Shown piece after piece: positions 27,774 through 39,640 of a stretch of 64,000 nt of DNA. Below the pieces are notes generated by a model that ran no database searches, was not told where the DNA came from, and saw only the letters and a program-made list of their open reading frames with translations. Source of the DNA: Bufo bufo. Its lineage: Eukaryota > Chordata > Amphibia > Anura > Bufonidae. The translations under genes and the position numbers were made by a program. The first letter of the stretch is position 1. Each line of letters begins with the position of its first letter. Location of the stretch: positions 195,379,296 to 195,443,295 of the forward strand of contig NC_053391.1 of assembly GCF_905171765.1 (NCBI RefSeq), written 5' to 3'.

Positions 27774-28215
27774 TATTTAACCCCTTAATCAGTATTTTGT
27801 GGAAGCAGGTATATCGCAGCCCTCAATCAGTATTTTGAGTAAAGCAGGTATCTCCCAGGCCTCAATCAATATTTGGTGGAAGTAGGTATATCAATCCCCT
27901 TAATTAGTTTTTTGTTGAAGCAGGTATATCGCAGCCCTCAATCAGTATTTTGTGGAAGCAGGTATATCAATCCCCTTAATAAGTATTTTGTGGAAGCAGG
28001 TATATTGCAGGCCTCAATCAATATTTGGTGGAAGCAGGTATATCAAACCCCTTAATCAGTATTTTGTAGAAGCAGGTATATTACACCCCTCAATCAATAT
28101 TTAGTGGAAGAAGGTACATCGAACCCCTTAATCAGTATTTTGTGGAAGCAGGTATATCACACCCCTCATTCGGTTTTTTGTAAAAAGGCATATCGTCAGT
28201 CATTAAGGGGTTATA
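27774..28215. repeat. About 40-bp tandem repeat array
   Basis: About 11 copies of a unit like CCTTAATCAGTATTTTGTGG followed by AAGCAGGTATATC occur. The array adjoins the Tc1 fragment and probably is the 5' array of the neighbouring hAT element, by analogy to copy 2. Short open frames in it are repeat artefacts. Confidence 0.8.
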
Positions 28216-29090
28216 GGATTCAGTTAGATCCATGCCCACTTCTCCTAAACACATCCTACCCACCTTTTTTGAAAAATAATATTACTCTTTAACTTTCAAC
28301 ATTTTATATGCCTTTCACTAGTGATTGTTATGTATGCACTTTGTAGAGCTCAATCACCCATCAGCAGACAATGAAATTGGCCTAACACAGTGTATAACAA
28401 TGTAATGATGCAAAGGTAATAAAAATATTTTTTCTTCTTCTATCCGTATATCAGCGGATACATTGTATATTTCTCCACCAAAACCATGTTATAAAAAAAA
28501 AAACATGATACAATATTAGTATTTTGAGCAAAATGATCGGAATGTGTTTTGTCATTTTGCAATGTGTAGGGTTATTTCTATTTGAATTCATGAACAGTGT
28601 ACAAGAAATGGGTTAATGCGTGGCACAACATTGCCCTGTGCCCTTGCATTTTATAGCTTAGCCCTAGAGTCAAGTTATTGTTTAAAAAAGCAGCCTCTTA
28701 TATTGAAATGTCAGCATGAACACAAAGGCTTTGATTCAATTAGAGGCTAAGTCATTGTGTATGTTTGTAAGCTTTCTAGAATTGTTCTAAAACCAGCTAG
28801 GTAAAATAAAATGCTTAGTTTGCTTTCATTTCAGCTCAGCTATCAGCATTGCAAACCAGTATTTAAATAACATTTTATTACAATCGCTTGCCTACATGAC
28901 TAACCTCATTATATATGAGTCAGGAGTTGCTGTACGAACGAGTGGGCTTTTCTTAAAGAAGCATGAAAATTTAAATGTATGAAAAAACATCATCTAATTG
29001 TGAATTTCTGCCCATTTAGCAAAAAAAAAAAAAAGCATTTGTGACTTTGAGCACTGATATTGCACATAAGAAGGTCTGGCTCTTAATTCA
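28216..29090. other. Unique non-coding sequence
   Basis: I see no transposon termini, tandem repeats or coding frames. The part at about 28680-28960 has homeobox- and TCF-like words (ACAAAGGCTTTGAT, CAATTAG, TTTAAATAA) and could be an old regulatory element; see findings. Poly-A tracts occur at 28491 and 29020. Confidence 0.4.
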
Positions 29091-29275
29091 CAGGGTATGG
29101 GATAACTATTCGAATAATGAGGGTTCTACCACTCTGACTCCCACTGATCATGAGAACGGGGGCCCCAAACCCCATGGAGCCCCTTGAAATGAACAGAGTG
29201 GGCGGTGGCACATGTGCTCAGCCGCTCCATTCCTTTCTATGGGAGTTCTGGAAATAGCTGAGCCCTCTACTTGGC
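29091..29275. mobile_element. MITE left part, interrupted by CR1
   Basis: Segment words such as CTCCATTCCTTTCTATGGGA and GGAAATAGCTGAGC are typical of a common frog MITE. The right part appears to resume after the CR1 at about 32138 (GCATAGGGGATAACTTGATA, ...ATATCCCTTTAA), ending near 32178. Confidence 0.5.
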
Positions 29276-30203
29276 CAATAGCACAAAGGTTAAAAAATGA
29301 CAAGCTCAGATTCTTGTCTACAAATGCTCGCAGTTTAGGGAATAAAATCAATGAACTTGAGGCTATAATGGCATCTGAGAATATAGATGTAGTGGCTGTT
29401 ACTGAGACGTGGTTCAATGGGAGTAATGACTGGGATATAACAATACGAGGGTTCTCTCTATACAGGAAAGACATAGAAGGCAAGAAGGGGGAGGGGTGGC
29501 CCTGTATGTGAAAGATAGCATAAAATCTAATTTGATACAAGTTAGCGAGAACAATTTAGAGTCAGTTTGGGTTACCTTGCAGCTTGATAATCATAAGGTA
29601 ACTCGTGTAGGTGTGATATATAGACCACCTAGCCAAGTCAAAGAATTAGATGATCTACTAGTTAAAGAAATAGCTAAAATGACATTGAAGGGGGAAGTTA
29701 TCATTATGGGAGACTTCAATCTTCCTGATGTAAACTGGAAAACCAAAATAGCTAGTTCTGCCAGGAGTACAGATATTCTAAATTCCCTACTGGGATTATC
29801 TCTACAGCAAGCGGTTGAGGAGCCAACCCAGAAGGAGGCCATTTTAGATTTAGTATTCACAAATGGGAATTTGGTATCTGATATTAATGTAGGGGAAAGC
29901 TTGGGATCTAGTGATCCCCAGTCAGTGTGGTTTACTATAAGTACAGTGACTGAGTCACACCACACAAAAACAAAAGTTTTAGATTTTAGAAAAACTGACT
30001 TTTCTAAAATTAGATTAGTGGTATATGAGTCCCTATCAGATTGGAACAGTTTCATTGGAGTCCAGGAGAAATGGGACAACTTAAAAGTGGCACTATTGAA
30101 GGCAACAGAAAATTGCATTAGGCTTGTCAGTAAAAGCAAAAAAGGAAGAGACCACTGTGGTACTCAGCAGAAGTGGCCAAAATCATTAAAAACAAAAAGA
30201 TAG
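29276..30203 (+). pseudogene. CR1 ORF2 endonuclease domain
   Basis: The apurinic-like endonuclease blocks are clear: LSTNARSLGNKINEL at 29315-29360, VVAVTETWF near 29391-29417, VIYRPPS, then IIMGDFNLPDVNW at 29701-29740 and DLVFTN. The final SDH block reads GSSDPQSV, so the catalytic His is changed. A frameshift inside a run of Gs near 29490 splits the frame into two overlapping parts (29276-29511 and 29496-30203). The domain nicks target DNA to prime reverse transcription. It is inactive as read. Confidence 0.87.
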
Positions 30204-31783
30204 CATTTAGGAATTATTAAAAAAAAAAAACGAGGATGACAGGCAAATTTATAAGATTAGGCAGAGAGAGGCCAAACAAGTTATAAAAGCTTCTAAAGCA
30301 AAGGCAGAAGAGAAATTAGCTCAGTCAGGGGAAAAAAGGTGATAAGGCATTCTTCAGATACATAAATGAAAAAAGGAAACTAAAACAAGGAATTACCAAA
30401 TTAAAAACAAAAGAAGGAAGGCATATGGAGGAAGATAAAGAACTAGCTGACTGCCTCTATGAATACTTCTGTTCAGTTTTTACAAAGGAAAATGAAGGAG
30501 AAGGACCTCAGTTAGGAAAGAAGACTAATGAATCCTTTGATGCATGTGTCTTTACAGAGGAAGAGGTTCTAAGTCAGCTGTCTAAAATTAATACAAATAA
30601 GTCACAGGGGCCTGATGGGATACACCCAAAGCTATTAAAAGAGCTCAGCGGTGAACTAGCAAAACCATTAACAGATTTATTTAACCAATCACTGGCAACA
30701 GGAGTCGTCCCAGAAGATTGGAAATTAGCAAATGTTGTGCCCATTCACAAGAAAGGTAGTAGGGAGGAATCGGGCAACTATAGGCCAGTAAGCCTGACAT
30801 CAATAGTGGGGAAATTAATGGAAACCATACTTAAGGAGAGGATTGTGGAACATCTAAAATCCCATGGATTGAAAGATGAAAAACAGCATGGGTTTACTTC
30901 AGGGAGATAATGTCAAACTAATCTTATTGATTTTTTTGATTGGGTGACTAAAATAATAGATGGCGGAGGTGCAGTAGACATCGCTTATCTAGACTTTAGT
31001 AAGGCTTTTGATACTGTCCCACATAGAAGGCTTATCAATAAATTGCAGTCTTTGGGCTTGGACTCTCATATTGTTGAATGGATTAGGCAGTGGCTGAGGG
31101 ACAGACAACAGAGGGTTGTAGTCAATGGAGTATATTCAGATAATGGTTTTGTTACCAGTGCGGTACCTCAGGGATCTGTTCTGGGACCCATATTGTTTAA
31201 TATCATTATCAGCGAAATTGCAGAAGGCCTCGATGGTAAGGTGTGTCCCTTTGCTGATGACACAAAGATTTGTAACAGGGTTGATGTTCCTGGGGGGATA
31301 CACCAAATGGAAAAGGATTTAGGAAAACTAGATGAATGGTCAGAAATCTGGCAACTAAAATTTTATGTTGATAAGTGCAAGATAATGCACCTGGGGCGTA
31401 AAAACCCAAGAGCAGAATATAAAATCAGTGATACAGTCCTAACCTCAGTATCTGAGGAAAGGGATTTAGGGGTCATTATTTCAGAAGACTTAAAGGTAGG
31501 CAGACAATGTCATAGAGCAGAAGGAAATGATAGCAGAATGCTTGGGTGTATAGGGAGAGGCTTTACCAGTAGAAAGAGGGAGGTGCTCATGCCGATCTAC
31601 AGAGCACTAGTGAGACCTCATTTGGAGTATTGTGCTCAGTACTGGAGACCATATCTCCAAAATGATATTGATACTTTGGAGAGAGTTCAGAGAAGAGCTA
31701 CTAAACTGGTACATGGATTGCAGGATAAAACTTACCAGGAAAGATTAAACATGTATTTTAAAGACGAGACAGAGGGGATATGA
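30204..31783 (+). pseudogene. CR1 ORF2 reverse transcriptase domain
   Basis: From about 30425 the frame encodes the finger/palm blocks KSQGPDGIHPKLLKEL, WKLANVVPIHKKGS and NYRPVSLTSIVGK. A TAA at 30908-30910 then interrupts, in place of a Ser-type codon in TSGR-x-CQTNL. The same frame resumes with DIAYLDFSKAFDTVPH, AVPQGSVLGPILF and the catalytic PFADDTKI box near 31247-31270. The thumb and connection continue to a TGA at 31781. The stretch 30204-30424 holds A-run slippage and stops. RT copies the LINE RNA at the nick. Confidence 0.9.
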
Positions 31784-32040
31784 TAGAAACTTTCAAATAC
31801 ATAAAGGGAATCAATAAGGTAAAAGAGGAGAGAATATTTAAAAGAAGAAAAACTGCTACAAGAGGACATAGTTTTAAATTAGAGGGGAAAAGGTTTAAAA
31901 GTAATATCAGGAAGTATTACTTTACTGAGAGAGTAGTGGATGCATGGAATAGCCTTCCTGCAGAAGTGGTAGCTGCAAATACAGTGGAGGAGTTTAAGCA
32001 TGCATGGGCTAGGCATAAGGCCATCCTTCATATAAGATAG
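31780..32040 (+). pseudogene. CR1 ORF2 C-terminal end
   Basis: After a frameshift the C-terminal part continues (IETFKYIKGINKVKEERIF, YYFTERVVDAWNSLP), the usual CR1 end with the WNSLP motif, to a TAG at 32038. The 3' UTR of about 100 bases follows, with GGCCAAATGGTTCTTATCTG typical of amphibian CR1 3' ends. Confidence 0.85.
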
Positions 32041-32177
32041 GGCCAGGGGCTATTCATAGTATTCAGTATATTGGGAAGACTAGATGGGCCAAATGGTTCT
32101 TATCTGCCGACACATTCTATGTTTCTATGTTTCTATGTGCATAGGGGATAACTTGATATAACGGGAATATCCCTTTA

Positions 32178-34232
32178 AAGCACACAATAGTTTACGCATT
32201 CCGGTAGGTAGAATTTTATGTGCAACCAGATTGATATGTCAGACTTCTAGATAATGAAATGTGGCTCATTATTCCAGCATGTTTCCACTTGTCCAAAGTC
32301 CAATTGTGGCATGCTTTACATTAGTTTAGATATGTAATGGCTAACCACCGCCACTCCAGCTGTGGTAAAACTACAACTACCAGATGAACACTTGCTTGGC
32401 TGTTCTCAGAACTCCATAAAAATTTATGGAGCATGCTGGGAGTCGTAGTTTCTTGCCATTGTCCATGGTGATTTTAGGCTTGTATGAAGTTGTTTTACGA
32501 TGGAAAACCATTTCATGAATCTCTCTTTACATAGTTCTTGTGCTTATGTGATCTGAAACTTTATTGTGAGTGATATGCAAGAGAATAGATAGGCAATCCA
32601 AACATTTTACCATTTGGAGTTCTGAGTATATGTCTATGAGTACATGTAGTCCACAGCTTCATGCCTGAGTTGTCGTTACTCCTAGATGCTTCCATTTTAC
32701 AATAAGAGCATTTACAAATAACCATGGAATACTAGTGGCAAAGAGTTAATCAGTACAGTCCATCCTGCAACAAATGTTTATGGAGATTGCGTGGCTGTGT
32801 GCTTGATTATATGCACCTGTTTTCAGATGTAACTGTAACACCTGAACTCAATTATAAGGAGAGGTGTCCTCATTTTCACCATATAGTGTGCCTACAATAT
32901 ATTTTATGCTATCAAAGCATAAGATTGCAATTACAGTACATGTCTATGTGTGTTCCAACCACAGATAACACTAATTGTGCTATATGTAGCTTCTAGATGC
33001 AGAATACAGGTGTGGCCTGGCAATTAGCGGTAACCATAATGTCGTTAGAGCAGCCTTGCGGCACTAGTAATAGCACCTGTATCTCTCCAAAACTAGTTTA
33101 AAAAAAATTGTTAGACTCATTATGTGAGGAAGTATACCAAGACATTTCTAGCTAGTGTCCTGAACCAGTTATTTTATCTCTGGTGGCTGTAATTATACCA
33201 CATCTATGAGAGTTATGGTCAAACACAACACAAAAGTTGAGAGACTAACCGTTAGTGATACTGTGGATATGGAATGCTTACACTGTACAGCCTCCCAGAA
33301 GATGGTATGGATATTCTAGTTCATGGACCATACCTGTGCATACACCGAGAGAAGACTGAATAGACCATAGGACATCCAACTGGGAGCCTTTCTTCTGTCC
33401 AATACTTCAACCCTGCCAGCATTTTTTTTCCATATGGCATTGGAATATCGGTCAATGAAGGTAGATGTTACTGAAACTGATTGCTTTTCAACAAAATAGC
33501 GAACATTAAGCTGCCCATACACAAAAGATCATTCTGTCCAAAATGGTGTATTTTGACCATTTCGTCTAACAATCCTTTGGAAATCATATGCAAGCAATCA
33601 ATCACAATGGCTAATAAAAGACTGTTGTTTGGCAAAATAGTTTTTCTTTTTTTTTTTGTATCTATTTTTGCTGTTGTTGGTTGCTGAAAAATCAAATGCT
33701 TGACAAAACTAGCCGACTGAGACTTTGATGAGGGTCTTGATTTTTTTTCCCCCTCCTTTTCTTTTTTCTCTGTGATCTGCCAGCTTAGTTTGTGATGTTG
33801 ATTGTAGGGCTGTTTGTATGAACTATTCAATGGATTAATGATCAGCAACACTCCAGCGAATACTTATGTGTATGGCTGCTTCAGCTTGTAAAACTCAACA
33901 GTATGTACATGTCGCCTATGCATAATACATCTTGGTCACTCCTAGACAAACCGTTGTGATGGAAACACAGTCTTTGACAACCACATTCTAATTGAAGGTT
34001 TGCTATGATTTTTCTCAAATTTCATGTTACTCCTATACCAAAATAGCCTTGGTTCGCTAATTTGCTTCCAAGTTTACTTTCCTTTCTGAAAACTGACATC
34101 TCTACCCCCAATACCAGGTTTCCACATCAATCTGAAGTCGGAGGACTAGGTTGAAATGATCTAATACATTTGTTGTTTATTGATGCTATTGAGCATCTCA
34201 ACTAAAATGTCCCATTATGTTTGAAAAACATA
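32178..34232. other. Unique non-coding sequence
   Basis: No gene or large transposon is visible. A small inverted pair, AAACTACAACTACCAG at about 32368 and CTGGGAGTCGTAGTTT at about 32437, bounds a 100-base palindromic repeat. The 63- to 127-residue open frames here have low-complexity composition and no motif. Confidence 0.45.
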
Positions 34233-34500
34233 CAGTGGTGCTTGAAAGTTTGTGAACCACTCAGAATTTTCTGTATTTCTACATAAAACTACATCAAATT
34301 TTCACACAAGTCTTAAAAGTAGATACAGAAAATCAAATCACTCAAGAGAATAAAAAATATTATACCTTGTCATTTATTTATTGGGGGAAATAATCCAATA
34401 TCACATGTCTATGAGTGGCAAAACAATATGAACCTTTTCTCTAGTTATCTGGTGTGACCCCCTTGTGCACCAATAACTGCAACTCAAAGATTCGTGAGGA
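34233..34500. mobile_element. Tc1-like terminal fragment
   Basis: The sequence CAGTGGTGCTTGAAAGTTTG at 34233, preceded by TA, is a recognised Tc1-type terminus. The following AT-rich repeat and GTGTGACCCCCTTGTGCACC at about 34451 are its subterminal/3' coding remnant. It is truncated before 34520, where the hAT repeat region begins. Confidence 0.65.
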
Positions 34501-34609
34501 TGACATGCAGATGACAGGCGTCGCTATTAGAATCACTGCACACTTCACTTATTTGGGCGGTCACGGGGCCAAAACTGACCAAATAACTCAAGTATTAACT
34601 CAGTCTTAC

Positions 34610-34930
34610 AGATCCATGTTAGCATCAAGAAGGCTACAGAGTGGAAAAATGACAGAATCTGGAGGTGGCGGCAGCATAAGGAGGCCACAGAGTGGCACAA
34701 TGACACAGTGTCAAGTTTGCAGCAGTATGAGAAGGCCACAGAGTGACACAATGAAAGAGTCTGGAGTAGGTGACAGCATCGGGAGGCTACAGAGTGGCTT
34801 AATGAGAAAGATTGTGGAGGTGGCGGCAGCATGAGGAAGCCACAGAGTGGCACAATGACATTGTGTAAAGTTTGCAGAAGTATGAGAAGGCCACAGAGTG
34901 ACACAATGACAGAGTCTGGATAAAAGACTG
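34610..34930. repeat. About 58-bp tandem repeat, diverged
   Basis: Copies of GAGGCCACAGAGTGGCACAA followed by TGACA and GGCGGCAGCATGA vary in order. They are related in wording to the array at 35090-35690 (ACAGAGTGGCA, GGCAGCA), so both probably come from the same hAT 3' region. Confidence 0.75.
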
Positions 34931-35089
34931 AGGGCACAGGTTGTTGAAAAAGATGCAGATGTAAAGTTATCTATAGAGCTGTACGACGGTAACCTGCAGA
35001 TTAATGCAGCCCTCAAAAGCAAGTTGGGTTTGCCGGTTCCAAAACCTAAATTAGATTGTGGGGCGGGTGATCAGTCTAAGGCCTTTGAA

Positions 35090-35690
35090 GCAGCAGCAGC
35101 ATGATGATAAAAATGAGTGGCGGGGTGACATAGTGTGGAGATGGCAGCATGAGGAGGCCACATAGTGGCATGGTGACATAGTGTTGAGATGGCAGCAACA
35201 GCAGCATGAGACCACAGAGTGGCACAGTGACATAGCGTGAAGATGGCAGCAACAGCAGCAGCATGATACCACAGAGTGGCAAGGTGACATAGTGTGGAGA
35301 TGGCAGCAACAGCAGCAGCATGATACCACAGAGTGGCAAGGTGATATAGTGTGGAGATGGCAGCAACAGCAGCAGTATGATACCTCAGAGTGGCAAGATG
35401 ACATAGTGTGGAGATGGCAGCAGCAGCAGCAGCATGATACCACATAGTGGCACAGTGACATAGTGTGGAGATGGCAGAAACAGCAGCAGCATGATACCAC
35501 AGAGTGGCAAGGCAACATAGTGTGGAGATGGCAGCAAAAGCAGCAGCGTGATACCACAGAGTGTCAAGGTGACATAGTGTGGAGATGGCAGCAACATCAG
35601 CAGCATGATACCACAGAGGGGCATGGTGAAATAGTGTGGAGATGGAAGCATCAGGAGGACACAGAGTGGCATGGTTACATGATGTGGAGA
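35090..35690. repeat. 57-bp tandem repeat array in hAT 3' region
   Basis: The unit is GTGACATAGTGTGGAGATGG then CAGCAACAGCAGCAGC and a CATGATACCACAGAG segment. Spacing is 57 bases (for example 35284 to 35341). There are about 11 copies. Since 57 is 19 codons, each of the three minus-strand frames is an open 19-residue repeat (up to 213 residues), which explains the overlapping frames here. The array follows the transposase stop. Confidence 0.9.
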
Positions 35691-35749
35691 TGGATGATCT
35701 AATCTGCTGCATCAGGCATCAGTGGGTGGAAATCCTTGTCGATCCACAC

Positions 35750-38371
35750 CTAATTCATCTTGACAAAAGTAAGTCTCTCCACATTTTGGGTGGACAGGCG
35801 AGTTATTCTTGGGATAACTATGGCCCCCGCCGCACTAAACACCCGCTCTGATGCCACACTATTGGCCGGGCAGGACAGCTTTTCCAGGGCAAACTCTGAC
35901 AGTTGCGGCCACAAATTCAGTTTGGCTGCCCAGTAGTCCAGCAGATCTTCAATGTGGGGTGGCAGGGTGCTGTCCAAGTATGCCACCAACTGCTGGTTCA
36001 GGTCCTGCCCTAGGTCTACCTGCTGCTGCTGGTGAGTAGTTTCTTCACTAAGCGGGTGAAGAAAGCTGCTCATCATGGACTCTAGACTCAGGCTGCTGCT
36101 GATGGAGCTGCTACTGTTCCTGCCACCTCACCCCTCCCCAGCAGCCATAGGAGTGGAATGTGAGCGCAGAGAGCCCCCCGGTCACACCTGCGAGAGGATG
36201 GACGATGGCGCAGATAGGCAGAGGCCAACTGACTACATAGGATGTCTCTGTAGTACTTCATTTTGTCCTCCCTCTCAGTGGGTCTAAAAAAAGGCCCCCA
36301 TTTTGGAACGGTAGCGAGGGTCCAACATGGTGGAGAGCCAGAAGAGAGCCTCTGCTGAATGGTGACAATTCTGCTGTCGCTACGCAAACAATTGAGCATG
36401 CAGCGGGCCATTTGTGCAAGTGACTCTGAGGCATTCTCTGCATCCATCTCCACTGCATACTGCCACGATGTGTCTGGATCCTCTGTCTAGTCTTCCTTAT
36501 CGCCCTCTTGCTCCTCCGGCTGTTCCTGCTCCTCCTCTCCTGTCACCGCAGTAGAAAAACCACTCAATTGGCTACATATTGCCTGTGCTCCAATGGCCTC
36601 CTCCCCCTCTTCCAGTTCAGCCCCCACAAGGCTCATGTGGCCGTGAGATCTAGTCCCCTGACTAACCATATTCACCAGCATCTGTTCCAGGACATGAAGC
36701 AGTGGAATGACGGTGTTCATCCTGTAGTCCTGGCAACTGACAAATAACGTGGCTTCCTCAAAGGGCCTGAGCAAACGGCAAGTGTCACGCAAGCTGCCAC
36801 TGCCTGACATCGAAGTTACAAAGGGGAGTACTCCTATCCGCTTGGATCATCAAGAAATTGTTGATGGCCTTTCTCTGTTCGTAAAGTCGGTCCAACATAT
36901 GCAGGGTGGAATTCCAAAGGGTGGAAACGTCGCATACCAGCCTATGTTGTGGATGCCGTTCTGCCGCTGCAGCTTAAGGAGGGTGTGCTTTGCGGTGTAT
37001 GAGTGGCTGAAGTGCATGCAAAGTTTCCTGCCCATTTCTAGGATGTCTTGCAGATGGGTGGAAGACTTCAGGAACCGCTTGACAACCAGATTGAACATGT
37101 GTGCCACGCAGGGCGCATGGCTCAGCCTTCCTTGAGGCAGCCCCGAGAACATGTTCTTCCTGTTGTCGGTCACCATGGTTCCGAGTTTCAGTTGTCACGG
37201 AGTAGGCCAGCAGTCGTTTTCTTTCTGAAGGACACAGAGCAGTTCCTCCCCTGTGTGACTACGTTCACCCAGGCAAACCAGGTGCAGACCCGCATTAAAC
37301 CGCCGAGCATGTTCAGCTTCTGCGCCGTTGGATGCGTGCATGCATACTGCTGTCTCTTGGCAATCGCTTCAGTAATTGAATGCTGGTGGAATGACTGACG
37401 AGGAGTAGAAGGACGAGGAGCAGGAGCTTCAGGACCAGCAGACGATAGGACAGCCAGACAGCTCCCTTCTGCTGAGCCGGTGGAGCCTTGACTGCCTGCA
37501 TTGGGGTGTGTGCCACTAGGTGATGCAGCGGTGGCTGCGGCAGGCTAGACCACCACATCAGAGCCATGATTGTCCCAGTCCACTTTATGTTGTCGCTGCA
37601 TATGTTGTTGCAGGCAGTGGTACCAACATTGGCCCCCTGGCCACACCTCACCTCTGCCCACAGATTCGACATATGGCCATGTTCACCTCCTCCGGAGTCT
37701 TGACAAAAAACTGCCACACTGCTGAGTAGCTGATTTTCCCCCAGCACTGTGCACTGACTGAATGCTAGTGTCGCTGCTTGCGTGAACCCGTGCACCACTA
37801 CTTTCCGGGCAGCTAGGCTGCTGCGAAGCGGGTGGTCTACCCTGGGCCCGTTTGGCTGCCAACCTCCCACTGCTACCACCCTGCTGACTACCAGCCATGC
37901 TACCACTTTGCTGGCTCAGCTGCTGCCTCGTGGGCAAGCTGCCACCCTCTTCTCCTGATGATGATGAAGCCCCTTCTTCACCCGGCTTCATTATCATCGA
38001 GTAGCATCTGCAAGTCACTGGTGCCCTCCTCAATGCTCTCTGGGTCTGACCGCTCACAACACCACCTCCCACGCCGCTTTCCTCATCACTACATGCCCGC
38101 CTAGCGGAGGAAGCGGCGGATGTCTCCTCCAAATATTGGCTGGGCATTAGCTGCTGACTGTCCTTGAGTAGGTCGTCCTCACTGAATAGTAGAGTTGAGC
38201 CCACAGCAGATAGTACTTCTGTGGCTGAGGGAACAGCAAAGGACAGAGGCAGTTTGAGGACAGATGAGGGCACAGGGCCTGATCCCGGGCCATGCCAACT
38301 AAGGGTTGTGTCTGACGAACCCACAGACTGTTGGCTGGGGGTGTCCGATGTCACTTGGGATGAATTGGATC
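35750..38371 (-). pseudogene. hAT transposase pseudogene (copy 2), central and C-terminal parts
   Basis: Read on the minus strand from 38371, a Ser/Gln-rich N-terminal segment (SQQSVGSSDTTLSWHGPG) runs to about 37690. A BED-type zinc finger, split by frameshifts, is near 37690-37560 (GEHGHMSNLWAEV in one frame, matching a C-x2-C/H-x-H layout in another). Next is VTDNRKNMFSGL with HMFNLVVKRFLKS at 37176-37060, then RDTCRLLRPFEEATLFVS at 36790. The C-terminal dimerization domain follows: LDYWAAKLNLWPQLSEFALE and ASERVFSAAGAIV at 35930-35800, ending in ERLTFVKMN and a stop. At least four frame changes make it non-functional. Family role: DNA transposition. The N-terminus lies beyond an L1 insertion at 39656-39817. 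Confidence 0.85.
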
Positions 38372-38386
38372 AATAACCGCTGGGTT

Positions 38387-39640
38387 CAACTCCGGAGCCC
38401 TAACACTGCCCTCCCTCCTCATGCTTGTAAAAGATGTCATCGCCTTAGCTCCTTAGTGGTTGAGAGAGAGTTGTCCAATCCCCCTAAGGTCTTCTTCGAT
38501 TGCCATTTCAGAGCTATTAGACCCTGATCGCTGTGTGCTTTCTGATGTGGAGGTCTGTAAGAAACTCAAAGTACAAATCCATAACCCCATACTCATGCGA
38601 TTCCTTAGATCGGAAACATTCCTTCTTGCAAAAAAAACTCCTCTCTCAAACGAGACTAGCTGGTTCGAGAAGATGGTGGGGCTCTCGCTACACCCTCCTA
38701 AAACTATATCCACGATATATAAGCAATTAAAATCTCCCCCCTCTCAGACAAAGTCTGCTATAATTAGCCTTTGGGAGAAAGACCTGCAGAGAACCCTATC
38801 AGCTTCTGAAATTACAAAACTACTGAGCACTCCACATAAGATCTCCAGATGCATCCGCATCCAAGAAAACAGCTATAAAATCTTCTCACGCTGTTAAAGG
38901 ACTCCAGACAAAACTTGCATATATAACCCTGGTACCTCAGATGTATGCTGGAGGTGTCACAAGGAAAAGGGCTTATTCTTCCACATCTGGTGGTTGTGTG
39001 AGTTAATTAAACCCTGGTGGCACAACATAGTCAAAATCTGTAATCAAATCTGCCAAACCTCCTTACCCTGCACTCCTGAATTAGCTTTACTCTCCCTGGG
39101 GATTGAGGGAGTGGGCCCCCACAAAACATCCCTTTTTTTCCTCATGATAGCAGCTGCCAGATTATTACTACCAAAACACTGGCTCTCCTCTGAGATCCCA
39201 AGTGTGGACCACTAGATTAATAAGGTGGACCAGATTTATAGGCTTGAAGAAATCTCACACTGGGAACAACGCTTCAGACCCACCTTTCTTCAGATATGGA
39301 CTCCCTGGAGACATTATAGAAGATTTTCTTAGTACCCACCCCTGTCCTATCCCCCAGCTTTTATACCAGTACTGAAATGTTCATGCGTCTGAACCTGCCC
39401 ATCATGTTACACACTGAATGTTTCTAGCTATTCATGCCTAACTGTTCGCTCAAGTTTTTACAGCTGATTGTTTATGTTTACTACCTGTCTCGACCGATCC
39501 GCACTGGTCTTTCGATGTAATTTCCATCTGTACATGTGCCTGTTCATTTTACAAGCATATCTGTGATGTAATTTGACACTGTTCATGGCTATTTACAAAC
39601 TTTCGATAAAACAATAAAAATTGTTAATTTAAAAAGAAAA
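38387..39640 (+). mobile_element. L1 (Tx1-like) 3' fragment inserted in the hAT transposase
   Basis: This is a 5'-truncated LINE. It carries the end of ORF2 with the cysteine motif CWRCHKEKGLFFHIWW at about 38950-38996, a 3' UTR of about 350 bases, and an AATAAA and A-rich tail at 39610-39640. It is flanked by 15-base target duplications differing at one base: AATAACCGCTGGGTT (38372-38386) and AATAACCTCTGGGTT (39641-39655). The coding part has at least one nonsense codon (38895). Confidence 0.88.
38459..39300 (+). pseudogene. L1 ORF2 C-terminal remnant
   Basis: The frame from 38460 encodes the ORF2 region after RT (ISELLDPDRCVLSDVEVCKK). A TAA at 38895 breaks it, after which TSDVCWRCHKEKGLFFHIWW and ALLSLGIEGV continue, the standard L1/Tx1 C-terminal Cys-His finger, to about 39300. 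No RT motif remains because of the 5' truncation. Confidence 0.75.

Larger units (their letters stand above)
29276..32137 (+). mobile_element. CR1-type LINE, 5'-truncated
   Basis: This 2.86 kb fragment contains ORF2 endonuclease and reverse transcriptase and ends in the CR1-characteristic tail of 8-base repeats (TTCTATGT repeated, 32113-32137) without poly-A. It begins just before the endonuclease, and both sides look like halves of one MITE. The coding region carries a frameshift near 29490, damage at 30204-30424, a nonsense codon at 30908 and a frameshift near 31780. Confidence 0.9.

Noticed and set aside
32787..32996. 69-residue frame with several Cys
   Set aside because: No signal, domain or splice context; the length is expected by chance in AT-balanced DNA.
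35051..35712. Cys-rich and Leu-rich frames of 95-213 residues as secreted or membrane proteins
   Set aside because: They are three readings of a 57-bp tandem repeat next to a decayed hAT transposase.
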